In this document: positions 26,501-32,963 of the stretch, piece after piece
Layout of the letters: each line of letters opens with the position of its first letter
Numbering within the stretch: position 1 is the first letter of the stretch
Source of the DNA: Streptomyces sp. NBC_01298
Lineage (GTDB): Bacteria; Actinomycetota; Actinomycetes; Streptomycetales; Streptomycetaceae
Assembly: GCF_035978755.1 (NCBI RefSeq)
Contig: NZ_CP108414.1
Location: 2,852,001-2,916,000, forward strand
Direction: 5' to 3'
DNA: 64,000 nucleotides
The notes under the pieces: generated by a model
Told to the model about the DNA's origin: nothing
The model's input: the letters and a program-made list of their open reading frames with translations, nothing else
Database searches by the model: none
Made by a program: the position numbers and the translations under genes

Positions 26501-26726
26501 CCGTGAGCCGAAGGCCGGCGGGGTCACCCCCTCCGGTCTCCCCCGGCGCGTGCCCAAGGCCAACCTGGTCGAGGGCGCTGCGGAGACGACGCCGCAGGGA
26601 GGCCCCGAGGTCTCCCGGGCCCCGGAGGACATCCGTGGCAGGTTGAGCAACCTGCGACGCGGCGTCCAGCAGGGCCGCAACGCGGGATCCGAGCAGTCAA
26701 GTAACAGCTATGACCAGGAGCGTTAG
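23514..26726 (+). CDS. Conservon sensor-kinase-like protein CvnA (second conservon)
   Basis: 1070 aa, GTG 23514. Same plan as the first CvnA but diverged: TM1 at ~55-73 (LNAILLVPVLVGLVMGG), an extracellular sensing region whose sequence is largely unrelated, TM2 at ~393-416 (ILTGAIVVVALLAAFILAG), HAMP, then LDHLATRMRRNGENLL, HLLAELLENATTF, DKGIGLTAEDF and MGLFVVGRLA. The C-terminal ~345 residues are Gln/Tyr/Pro-rich with repeated GY and YPEP motifs and finish with GLPRRVPKANLV and RGRLSNLRRGVQQGR, matching the other copy. Divergence of the sensor against near-identity of CvnB and CvnD suggests different inputs to a shared output. Confidence 0.93.
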   Translation: MRRSNSSPADEPARGNFTPPPRAATSAFDVPVEPSVSPGSTSRFSPRNWRVPTRLNAILLVPVLVGLVMGGFQVKGSIDTWNEAKDAEKTAGIVTAAAEYGQALLNERDLTADPLLRGQRDSEPVLKAYAATDAAKAKFAEAAKDLPEGQGLERRLELFRQEEPKLEQVRKTAYVGKYETPKKALPKDLGPIPTEEGYVLVQHYLMQFSNELGLGTGNVTSYGRMVYALELSKAANSLQRSVGTHLLVRPNADEDIRKAQLVAFSSYAYLEEIAIGEYVAAGTDEDVARLREIMGKKSEEGAQKLAAAKQAAEQAGTVFHAPPVVNGSALTGMTEAIASGEKPSKLAQDGTTPAAWQAAATAKFDGYAELEKELLAKALKDSVAVSDEARNDAILTGAIVVVALLAAFILAGMMARQMGRAMRRLRNGAFDVAEQRLPMLVDQLSRTDPGKVDTRVVPIPIDSQDEIGEVARAFDQIHREAVRLAAEQALLRGNVNAIFTNLSMRNQSLIEGQLTLITELENNEADPDQLENLFRLDHLATRMRRNGENLLILAGEEPGRRWDQPVPLVDVLRAASSEVEQYERVELSGVSEAEIHGQAVTDLVHLLAELLENATTFSSPQTKVRVNATRLPDGRVMVEIHDKGIGLTAEDFADINHKLANPPTVDAAISQRMGLFVVGRLADRHSIRVQLRPSGEAAGTTSLVMLPDAITHGGGGEEIPADDFTVSQMIPRQQNQQSAPLRTAAELGFDDSRYEVHRADQPGYDEPVADPVGRSLGREERRAALEAQVGYPQAQAEYDESAAPAAEYPEPQPEHAYQPYQGYEQQPAQGYDLGYESAQAGQGYDAYTQQDYAYPEPGYTDQRQETPAYDGGYDSRSTAAEWPQQNTYSGSYQQDYGTESESPAAPEPAQERVGFDRPGATADAGHQVTGAGLPRRGSQPQQRPGQQEAESSGSLFEQRPQRQQQPAAPEKAPEEPAGTDDWRSNNDERWQQAAKLREPKAGGVTPSGLPRRVPKANLVEGAAETTPQGGPEVSRAPEDIRGRLSNLRRGVQQGRNAGSEQSSNSYDQER

Positions 26727-26727
26727 T

Positions 26728-27150
26728 GTGAGCGCGATGAGCCAGGCGGCGCAAAACCTGAACTGGTTGATCACCAACTTCGTGGACAACACCCCAGGGG
26801 TGTCTCACACGGTGGTGGTATCCGCCGACGGCCTCCTTCTGGCTATGTCCGAGGGCTTCCCCCGCGACCGGGCCGACCAGCTCGCCGCGGTGGCCTCCGG
26901 ACTGACCTCCCTCACCGCGGGTGCCTCGCGCATCTTCGAGGGCGGCGCCGTCAACCAGACCGTGGTGGAGATGGACCGCGGATTCCTCTTCCTGATGTCC
27001 GTCTCCGACGGATCCTCGCTCGCGGTGCTCGCGCACCCCGAGTGCGACATCGGCCTGGTGGGTTACGAGATGGCCCTCCTCGTGGACCGCGCCGGCAGTG
27101 TCCTCACCCCGGACCTGCGCGCGGAACTGCAGGGCGGACTTCTCAACTAG
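26728..27150 (+). CDS. Roadblock/LC7 protein CvnB (second conservon)
   Basis: 140 aa from GTG 26728, one base after the cvnA stop. An ATG at 26710 inside cvnA would add six residues. The sequence is identical to the first CvnB except near the start (SAM for SSM) and end (GGLLN for GSLLI). At DNA level long blocks are identical, including roughly the last 110 bp of shared sequence, which selection on protein alone would not require. MglB-like regulatory partner of CvnD. Confidence 0.93.
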   Translation: MSAMSQAAQNLNWLITNFVDNTPGVSHTVVVSADGLLLAMSEGFPRDRADQLAAVASGLTSLTAGASRIFEGGAVNQTVVEMDRGFLFLMSVSDGSSLAVLAHPECDIGLVGYEMALLVDRAGSVLTPDLRAELQGGLLN

Positions 27151-27243
27151 CAGACAGGCAGTGCGTTTCGCGTCACTGCACCATAGGGTGCGGTGGCGCG
27201 GTTCCACAGGGAGTACTGCGTACTTGGAGTCGGAGGAGGAAAC

Positions 27244-27843
27244 GTGACAACACCCGGAGGACATCCCTATGGCGGCGCGCAGCAGCCGCAGGGTGGGCAC
27301 GACCAGAACCGCTTCAACTTCCCTTCCGCTCCCAGCAACCGGCCCGCGCCGGAGCACGACCCCGCCTCCGGGCAGCCGTACCAGCGGCAGCCCTACCAGC
27401 AGCCGCAGCAGCCGTACGGCCGGCCGCAGCAGCAGCCCGGGCAGTCCTACCGGCCCTCGCAGCAGCCTCCGCGCGGCGGGCGCCCGCCGGCTCCCCAGGC
27501 GCACAACCCGCTGGTGCGCCCGTACGCGATGACCGGTGGCCGGACCCGTCCGCGCTACCAGCTCGCCATCGAGGCACTGGTCAGCACGACGGCCGATCCC
27601 GCGCGTCTGCAAGGGCAGTTGCCCGAGCACCAGCGCATCTGCCTCCTGTGCCAGGAGATCAAGTCCGTCGCGGAGATCTCGGCACTTCTTTCCATTCCTC
27701 TTGGCGTAGCCCGGATCCTCGTCGCCGACCTGGCGGAGGCGGGCCTCGTAGCCATCCACCAGCCCGGCGGCGACGAGTCCGCCGGCGGCCAGCCAGACGT
27801 GACACTGCTCGAAAGGGTGCTCAGTGGACTTCGCAAGCTCTAA
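27244..27843 (+). CDS. DUF742 protein CvnC with Pro/Gln-rich N-terminus (second conservon)
   Basis: 199 aa from GTG 27244, ribosome binding site GGAGGAGGA. The conserved DUF742 core (VRPYAMTGGRTRPRYQLAIE and onward) starts near residue 87. The first ~85 residues are a low-complexity extension of repeated QPYQ/PYGRPQQQ units absent from the first copy's short N-terminus. The tail resembles the disordered tail of CvnA and may serve assembly. The CxxC in HQRICLLCQEIK is kept. The last 20 bp overlap cvnD. Confidence 0.92.
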   Translation: MTTPGGHPYGGAQQPQGGHDQNRFNFPSAPSNRPAPEHDPASGQPYQRQPYQQPQQPYGRPQQQPGQSYRPSQQPPRGGRPPAPQAHNPLVRPYAMTGGRTRPRYQLAIEALVSTTADPARLQGQLPEHQRICLLCQEIKSVAEISALLSIPLGVARILVADLAEAGLVAIHQPGGDESAGGQPDVTLLERVLSGLRKL

Positions 27844-28411
27844 CGGCGGAGCGGCTCCTGCTCGCTCCACCACCTCCGCGAAGATCGTGGTGGCGGGTGG
27901 CTTCGGCGTGGGCAAGACCACGTTCGTCGGCGCCGTCTCCGAGATCAACCCCCTGCGCACCGAGGCCGTCATGACGAGCGCCTCCGCCGGCATCGACGAC
28001 CTGACCCACACCGGGGACAAGACGACCACCACGGTCGCCATGGACTTCGGCCGCATCACCCTCGACCAGGACCTGATCCTGTACCTCTTCGGTACCCCGG
28101 GCCAGGACCGCTTCTGGTTCATGTGGGACGACCTGGTGCGCGGCGCGATCGGCGCCGTCGTCCTCGTCGACACCCGCCGTCTCGCCGACTGCTTCCCCGC
28201 CGTCGACTACTTCGAGAACAGCGGCCTGCCCTTCGTCATCGCCCTCAACGGCTTCGACGGGCACCAGCCGTACACCCCGGAGGAAGTCCGCGAGGCCCTG
28301 CAGATCGGCCCGGACGCCCCCATCATCACCACCGACGCCCGCCACCGCGCGGACGCCAAGAGCGCGCTCATCACCCTGGTCGAGCACGCCCTCATGGCCC
28401 GCCTGCGGTAG
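27824..28411 (+). CDS. Conservon small GTPase CvnD (second conservon)
   Basis: 195 aa, GTG start inside the end of cvnC exactly as in the first conservon. P-loop GGFGVGKTT, G3-like FGTPGQDRFWF, atypical G4 NGFDGHQ. Four conservative differences from the first CvnD. Near-identical paralogues presumably can exchange between the two CvnA receptors, so cross-talk is expected. A strong terminator follows. Confidence 0.95.
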   Translation: MDFASSNGGAAPARSTTSAKIVVAGGFGVGKTTFVGAVSEINPLRTEAVMTSASAGIDDLTHTGDKTTTTVAMDFGRITLDQDLILYLFGTPGQDRFWFMWDDLVRGAIGAVVLVDTRRLADCFPAVDYFENSGLPFVIALNGFDGHQPYTPEEVREALQIGPDAPIITTDARHRADAKSALITLVEHALMARLR

Positions 28412-28454
28412 CCGTCCCCGGCGCCACGCGCCGGGTCGCACGCGCCCGGTCGTA

Positions 28455-28500
28455 CGCGAAAGCCCCCCGCACTCCGAGGAGTGCGGGGGGCTTTTTCGCG
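28455..28500. terminator. Terminator between second conservon and accE
   Basis: CGCGAAAGCCCCCCGCACTCC and its near-perfect complement form a 20-bp stem around GA, with the strand's T-run (CTTTTTCGCG) on the 3' arm. It separates convergent units. Confidence 0.85.
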
Positions 28501-28523
28501 TGGTGTCCGCGGGGCTTCGGGTA

Positions 28524-28727
28524 CTAGCCCTGCCAGCTGCGCGGGCCGCGGAAGCCGGGGGTGCGCTCCAGGCGGCGCCAGCCGGCCTGGGAACCCACGG
28601 CGGCGGCCGGGGCGTACTCGGGGGTGGCGGCGGCGCGGGCGAGCAGGATCGCGGTGATCGCGGCCAGCTCCTCGGGCTCGGCGTTGCCCTTCTCGACCTT
28701 CAGCAGGGTGCCGTTCGCGTTGCTCAT
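28524..28727 (-). CDS. accE: Acyl-CoA carboxylase epsilon subunit
   Basis: 67 aa. Small acidic-to-basic protein: LLKVEKGNAEPEELAAITAIL at the N-terminus and GWRRLERTPGFRGPRSWQG at the C-terminus. These match the epsilon subunit that stimulates actinomycete acyl-CoA carboxylases by bridging the beta subunit to the biotinylated alpha subunit. It follows the beta subunit gene by 24 bp, confirming the assignment. The alpha (biotin carboxylase/BCCP) subunit is not in this window. Confidence 0.93.
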   Translation of the reverse strand: MSNANGTLLKVEKGNAEPEELAAITAILLARAAATPEYAPAAAVGSQAGWRRLERTPGFRGPRSWQG

Positions 28728-28751
28728 CGGTGGCGTTCTCCTTCGACGTCT

Positions 28752-30335
28752 CTACTGGGGCGGGTTGCCGTGCTTGCGCGACGGCAGATCGGCGTGCTTG
28801 TTGCGGAGCATCGCGAGGGCGGCGACGAGGACCTCGCGCGTTTCGGCGGGGTCGATGACGTCGTCGACGAGGCCTCGCTCGGCCGCGTAGTACGGGTGCA
28901 TCAGCTCGGCCTTGTACTCCTTGACCATGCGCGCACGCATGGCCTCGGGGTCTTCGGCGTCCGCGATCTGCTTGCGGAAGATGACGTTGGCGGCGCCCTC
29001 GGCGCCCATCACGGCGATCTCGTTGGTCGGCCAGGCGTAGGTGAGGTCGGCGCCGATGGACTGGGAGTCCATGACGATGTACGCCCCGCCGTAGGCCTTG
29101 CGCAGGATCAGGGAGATCCGCGGCACGGTCGCGTTGCAGTACGCGTACAGCAGCTTCGCGCCGTGGCGGATGATGCCGCCGTGCTCCTGGTCGACGCCCG
29201 GCAGGAAGCCGGGGACGTCCAGGAGGGTGATGATCGGGATGTTGAAGGCGTCGCAGAGCTGGACGAAGCGCGCCGCCTTCTCGGAGGCGTGGATGTCCAG
29301 GACGCCGGCGAGGTGGCCGGGCTGGTTGGCCACGATGCCCACGACCTGGCCGTCCATCCGCGCCAGCGCGCAGATGATGTTGCGGGCCCAGCGCTCGTGG
29401 ATCTCCAGGACGTCGCCCTCGTCGACGAGCTCCTCGATGACCTTGAGCATGTCGTACGGGCGGTTGCCGTCGGCGGGCACGAGGTCGAGCAGGACGTCGG
29501 AGCGGCGGTCCGCCGGGTCGCTGGTCTCGTGGACCGGGGGGTTCTCGCGGTTGTTGGAGGGCAGCATCGTGATGAGGTAGCGGACCTCGGAGATGCAGGT
29601 CTCCTCGTCGTCGTACGCGAAGTGCGCCACCCCCGAGGTCTCGGCGTGCACGTCCGCGCCGCCGAGGCCGTTCTGGGTGATCTCCTCGCCGGTCACCGCG
29701 CGGACCACGTCCGGACCGGTGATGAACATCTGCGAGGTCTCCCGGACCATGAACACGAAGTCCGTCAGCGCCGGGGAGTAGGCCGCGCCGCCGGCGCAGG
29801 GGCCCAGCATCACCGAGATCTGCGGGATGACACCCGAGGCCTTGGTGTTGCGCTGGAAGATCCCGCCGTACCCGGCGAGCGCCGAGACGCCCTCCTGAAT
29901 GCGGGCACCGGCGCCGTCGTTGAGGGAGACCAGCGGGGCACCGGCCGCGATGGCCATGTCCATGATCTTGTGGATCTTCGTGGCATGGGCCTCACCCAGA
30001 GCGCCACCGAAGATCCGGAAGTCGTGCGCGTAGACGAAGACCGTACGGCCCTCGACCGTGCCCCACCCGGTGATGACACCGTCCGTGTAGGGCTTCTTGG
30101 CCTCGAGGCCGAACCCGGTCGCACGGTGGCGACGCAGCTGCTCGACCTCCTTGAAGGAACCCTCGTCGAGCAGCAACGCGATCCGCTCACGGGCGGTCAG
30201 CTTGCCCTTCGCGTGCTGCGCTTCGGTCGCACGCTCACTCGGGCCGCGGCGCGCCTGCTCACGCAGGTCGTGCAGCTCGGCCACGCGCCCGCGGGCGTCC
30301 GTCGGCTCGCTCGGAATCTGGTCCACAACGGTCAT
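28752..30335 (-). CDS. accB: Acetyl/propionyl-CoA carboxylase beta subunit
   Basis: 527 aa, typical of actinomycete carboxyltransferase subunits. Transfers CO2 from biotin to acetyl-CoA or propionyl-CoA to give malonyl- or methylmalonyl-CoA. Oxyanion-hole glycine pairs appear in GPCAGGAAYSPALTDF and RKAYGGAYIVMDSQSIGADL. GKLTARERIALLLDEGSF is the family N-terminal motif. It forms an operon with accE. These products feed fatty acid and polyketide synthesis in Streptomyces. Substrate preference between acetyl and propionyl is not resolvable by eye. It is also called pccB in some annotations. Confidence 0.93.
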   Translation of the reverse strand: MTVVDQIPSEPTDARGRVAELHDLREQARRGPSERATEAQHAKGKLTARERIALLLDEGSFKEVEQLRRHRATGFGLEAKKPYTDGVITGWGTVEGRTVFVYAHDFRIFGGALGEAHATKIHKIMDMAIAAGAPLVSLNDGAGARIQEGVSALAGYGGIFQRNTKASGVIPQISVMLGPCAGGAAYSPALTDFVFMVRETSQMFITGPDVVRAVTGEEITQNGLGGADVHAETSGVAHFAYDDEETCISEVRYLITMLPSNNRENPPVHETSDPADRRSDVLLDLVPADGNRPYDMLKVIEELVDEGDVLEIHERWARNIICALARMDGQVVGIVANQPGHLAGVLDIHASEKAARFVQLCDAFNIPIITLLDVPGFLPGVDQEHGGIIRHGAKLLYAYCNATVPRISLILRKAYGGAYIVMDSQSIGADLTYAWPTNEIAVMGAEGAANVIFRKQIADAEDPEAMRARMVKEYKAELMHPYYAAERGLVDDVIDPAETREVLVAALAMLRNKHADLPSRKHGNPPQ

Positions 30336-30561
30336 GTAATGACCTTACGAAGCCGGACCGGAAAAACCCTCCGTCGAATCCGCACAGTGTCAGGTGTCTT
30401 CCGCTGTCCGGGCCGGACAGAACCAGTGGGAGAGCAGTGCGTCCCACCAGGTAGGACGTTGGTCCTTTGTGGGGTCTCCACAAATCCTCACCCCAAGTGG
30501 CCGCCTAGGCGTCACCAAGATGCCGTCAAGACGTCCAAGCCACCCACCAGAGTGGCAGAGG

Positions 30562-30590
30562 TTGAAATTTGAACGGAATGGGTCTAGCGT
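30562..30590 (+). promoter_or_regulatory. Candidate promoter for the yceI-family gene
   Basis: TTGAAA at 30562-30567, a 17-bp spacer, and TAGCGT at 30585-30590 closely fit Streptomyces vegetative promoters. The predicted start is around 30597, giving a ~70-nt leader. The rest of the 332-bp divergent gap (30336-30667) contains no gene. Confidence 0.6.
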
Positions 30591-30597
30591 CGTTCTT

Positions 30598-30611
30598 GTT
30601 GAAAGTTCAAC
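30598..30611. promoter_or_regulatory. Operator-like inverted repeat GTTGAA-AG-TTCAAC
   Basis: A 14-bp site with perfect 6-bp half sites and 2-bp spacer lies exactly at the predicted transcription start of the yceI gene. A related but incomplete copy (GTTGAAATTTGAAC, 30561-30574) overlaps the -35. This TTGAA/TTCAA symmetry is typical of MarR-type operators, so a repressor that blocks the start site is likely. The regulator is not in the neighbourhood. Confidence 0.5.
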
Positions 30612-30667
30612 GAGTCACCGAGTGAGTGCCGGACATCGAGCGGCACCCCTACCAAGGAGAAGTAGCC

Positions 30668-31279
30668 ATGGGTATCTTCAACCGCCGCGCCCAGGACACC
30701 ACCACGACCGCCGTCGCCACCCTCGACGTGGACCCGGCCCTGGCCGCGCTCACCGGCGACTACGTCATCGACGCCTCGCACAGCAGCATCGGCTTCACCG
30801 TCCGCCACGCGATGGTCACCAACGTGCGCGGCACCTTCGCCGAGCACGAGGGCGCCCTGCACCTGGACGGCGCCGACCCGTCCCGCTCCACCGCCTCCAT
30901 CGAGGTGAAGATCGCCTCCATCGACACCGGAATCGGCGACCGCGACGGCCACCTGCGCTCCGGGGACTTCTTCGACGCCGAGACCTTCCCGCTGATGACC
31001 TTCCGCTCCACCGAGGCGCAGCAGCTCGGCGGCGACAAGTACCGCATCACCGGCGAGCTGACCATCAAGGACGTCACGCGCCCGCTCTCCATCGACCTGG
31101 AGTTCGGCGGCTCGGCCACCGACGTCTACGGCAACGAGCGCGTCGGGTTCGAGGGCTCCGCCGAGATCCTGCGCTCCGACTGGGGCCTGACCTGGAACGC
31201 GGCTCTGGAGACCGGTGGCGTGATGGTCAGCGACAAGGTGAAGCTGACCTTCGACATCTCGGCGATCAAGCAGGCCTGA
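30668..31279 (+). CDS. YceI-family lipocalin-like protein
   Basis: 203 aa from ATG 30668, AAGGAGAAG upstream. The YceI beta-barrel begins YVIDASHSSIGFTVRHAMVTNVRGTF, continues IASIDTGIGDRDGHLRSGDFFD and FPLMTFRST, and ends with SDKVKLTFDISAIK. Family members bind isoprenoid chains such as polyprenyl phosphates or quinones. There is no signal peptide, so this one is cytosolic, as is common in actinomycetes. The operator-like repeat at its predicted start site suggests stress- or ligand-responsive expression. Confidence 0.93.
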   Translation: MGIFNRRAQDTTTTAVATLDVDPALAALTGDYVIDASHSSIGFTVRHAMVTNVRGTFAEHEGALHLDGADPSRSTASIEVKIASIDTGIGDRDGHLRSGDFFDAETFPLMTFRSTEAQQLGGDKYRITGELTIKDVTRPLSIDLEFGGSATDVYGNERVGFEGSAEILRSDWGLTWNAALETGGVMVSDKVKLTFDISAIKQA

Positions 31280-31317
31280 GGCCGGTTGCTCGCCGCGGGT
31301 CCGGGGGCCGGGGGCGG

Positions 31318-32691
31318 CTAGAAGTCGCCTCCGCCGAACCCGCCTCCACCGCCGAAGTCCCCGCCGCCGCCGAAGTCCCCGCCGCCGAAGTCGGACGGGT
31401 TGAAGTCGGCCCCGGAGACGTCGCCCCCGTCGAAGCCTCCGCCGCCCCCGTCGAATCCGTTGCCGCCGCCGAAATCGGAGGCGTAGGCCGGACTGGACAT
31501 CATCGAACCGAGCATCGTGCCCATGAGCAGGCCGGGCAGGATGCCGCCGCCGAAGTAGCCGCCGGCCCAGGGACCGTACGCCGGACCGGCGTCGTAGTAG
31601 GGGCGCGGACCGTGCTCGGTGTCGACGGTGCGGACCGCCGGGTCCTGGCCGTCGCGCAGCCGGACGGCGTCCGCCGCGCAGACCGGGACCGTACGGGCGG
31701 CCCCGCCCGCCGGGGCCCAGGCGGCGTCCTCGGTGCTCGGCCCGTGGCGCGGGTCGAAGAAGCAGGGCGCTCGGCGCTCGGGCAGCGGCCGGCCCTCGCG
31801 ACGGGCGTCGAGGCGGGCCAGGGCGTACCGGCCGTCCTCGAGGGCCTGGGTGACTCCCTTGACCTCCTCCGGGTACCGCACGGAGGCCATGATCTGCTTG
31901 GCCTTCTCGTAGGAGTCGAGGCCCTGCTCGTAGTCCGCGCGCATGGCGTCGTCGGCGCCGGGCTCCCCGGGGTGGAAGTCGAGGCGCTCCAGCTCCTCGC
32001 CGAAGGCCGTGATGTCCTCGTCGACGACCACGCTCAGCCGGGCGATGGACTCGCGCCGGAGTTCTTCCTTCTTCTTGCGGTTGCGCTTGACCAGCGCGTA
32101 CGCCCCGCCGCCGCCGACGGCGGCCACCACGCCGAGCCCGATCAGGGCGCCCACCGGAGCCCCGTCGTCGGCCGCCGCGCCGCCCCAGGAGGCGGGGGCC
32201 TTGCCCTTGGCCTGGGCGAGGGCCTGGTCCACGAAGTTGTTGAGCTCGGTGCTCGCGTCGACGGCGCCGCCCGCCTTGACGGCGTCGACGAGGTTGCGGA
32301 CCGCATTGTTCGGCATGACGGCCCGGTCGGCGCCGGCGTTGAAGCCGTCCCCGAGCCGGATCGCGTAGAGCCCGGTGATCCCGGTCTCGGTACGGACGGT
32401 CTTCAGCACGCTCGCGGCCGGGAACTCGGCGGTGGCCGGCAGCACGGCGACGAACACGGGCTTCCCGGCGTCCTTGATCTTCTTCGCGAGCGCGTCCGCC
32501 TGTGCGGGCGGCAGCTGGGCCTCGGCGCGGGGGTCCACGTAGACCGGGCCCTTCTTGAGGGCCTCCGCCACGGTGGTGGTCCCATCGGCGGCCGCCGCCC
32601 CCGGGGCGACCAACAGCGCGGTCCCGGACAGCCCCAGCAGCAGAGCGGCCAGCAGCGATCCCATACGTACGGATATAAGCCTGGTCCTCAT
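31318..32691 (-). CDS. TPM-domain secreted/membrane protein with glycine-rich tail
   Basis: 457 aa from ATG 32691. A signal peptide (residues ~1-34, ending PGAAAADG) leads to an extracellular TPM-like domain with VAEALKKGPVYVDPRAEAQLPP and NNAVRNLVDAV. A single TM follows near ~175-195 (GALIGLGVVAAVGGGGAYALV), with basic stop-transfer KRNRKKKEELRRE. A cytoplasmic helical region and a C-terminal run of repeated DFGGG/FDGG units make up the rest. TPM proteins are linked to envelope stress and photosystem repair in other phyla; its role in Streptomyces is unknown. It is convergent with the yceI gene. Confidence 0.85.
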   Translation of the reverse strand: MRTRLISVRMGSLLAALLLGLSGTALLVAPGAAAADGTTTVAEALKKGPVYVDPRAEAQLPPAQADALAKKIKDAGKPVFVAVLPATAEFPAASVLKTVRTETGITGLYAIRLGDGFNAGADRAVMPNNAVRNLVDAVKAGGAVDASTELNNFVDQALAQAKGKAPASWGGAAADDGAPVGALIGLGVVAAVGGGGAYALVKRNRKKKEELRRESIARLSVVVDEDITAFGEELERLDFHPGEPGADDAMRADYEQGLDSYEKAKQIMASVRYPEEVKGVTQALEDGRYALARLDARREGRPLPERRAPCFFDPRHGPSTEDAAWAPAGGAARTVPVCAADAVRLRDGQDPAVRTVDTEHGPRPYYDAGPAYGPWAGGYFGGGILPGLLMGTMLGSMMSSPAYASDFGGGNGFDGGGGGFDGGDVSGADFNPSDFGGGDFGGGGDFGGGGGFGGGDF

Positions 32692-32809
32692 AGTCACGAC
32701 GCTACCCGAACGGGTGCAATCCTGTGTGAGCTGGACATAAGGCCTACCGCCCCGGCGGAAGGGCTCCGACCCCACCCTGCGGGCCAGGGGGCGGGGCGAT
32801 GCGACGGGC

Positions 32810-32950
32810 ATGGCTGCGGGGACGGTACTGGCGGCGGCGAGCCATTTCCGGACCGAGGACATAGAAGCCCTCGGTCCGGACCAGGTGTGGGCGAACGGCA
32901 AGGCCATGAGCCGCAAGAAGTACCGGGCGTACGTCAAGGACGAGTGCTGA
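32810..32950 (+). CDS. Possible 46-aa protein ending in KDEC
   Basis: The frame from ATG 32810 reads MAAGTVLAAASHFRTEDIEA and ends SRKKYRAYVKDEC. The composition (mixed charges, few Arg/Pro) looks translated rather than noise. The ribosome binding site is poor. Inside it is a perfect 12-bp inverted repeat, TCCGGACCGAGG / CCTCGGTCCGGA (32847-32880, 10-nt loop), so the stretch could instead be a structured 3' region of cimA read on the other strand. It lies 13 bp from the convergent cimA stop. Treat as tentative. Confidence 0.45.
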   Translation: MAAGTVLAAASHFRTEDIEALGPDQVWANGKAMSRKKYRAYVKDEC

Positions 32951-32963
32951 CCACTCGGTGGGA

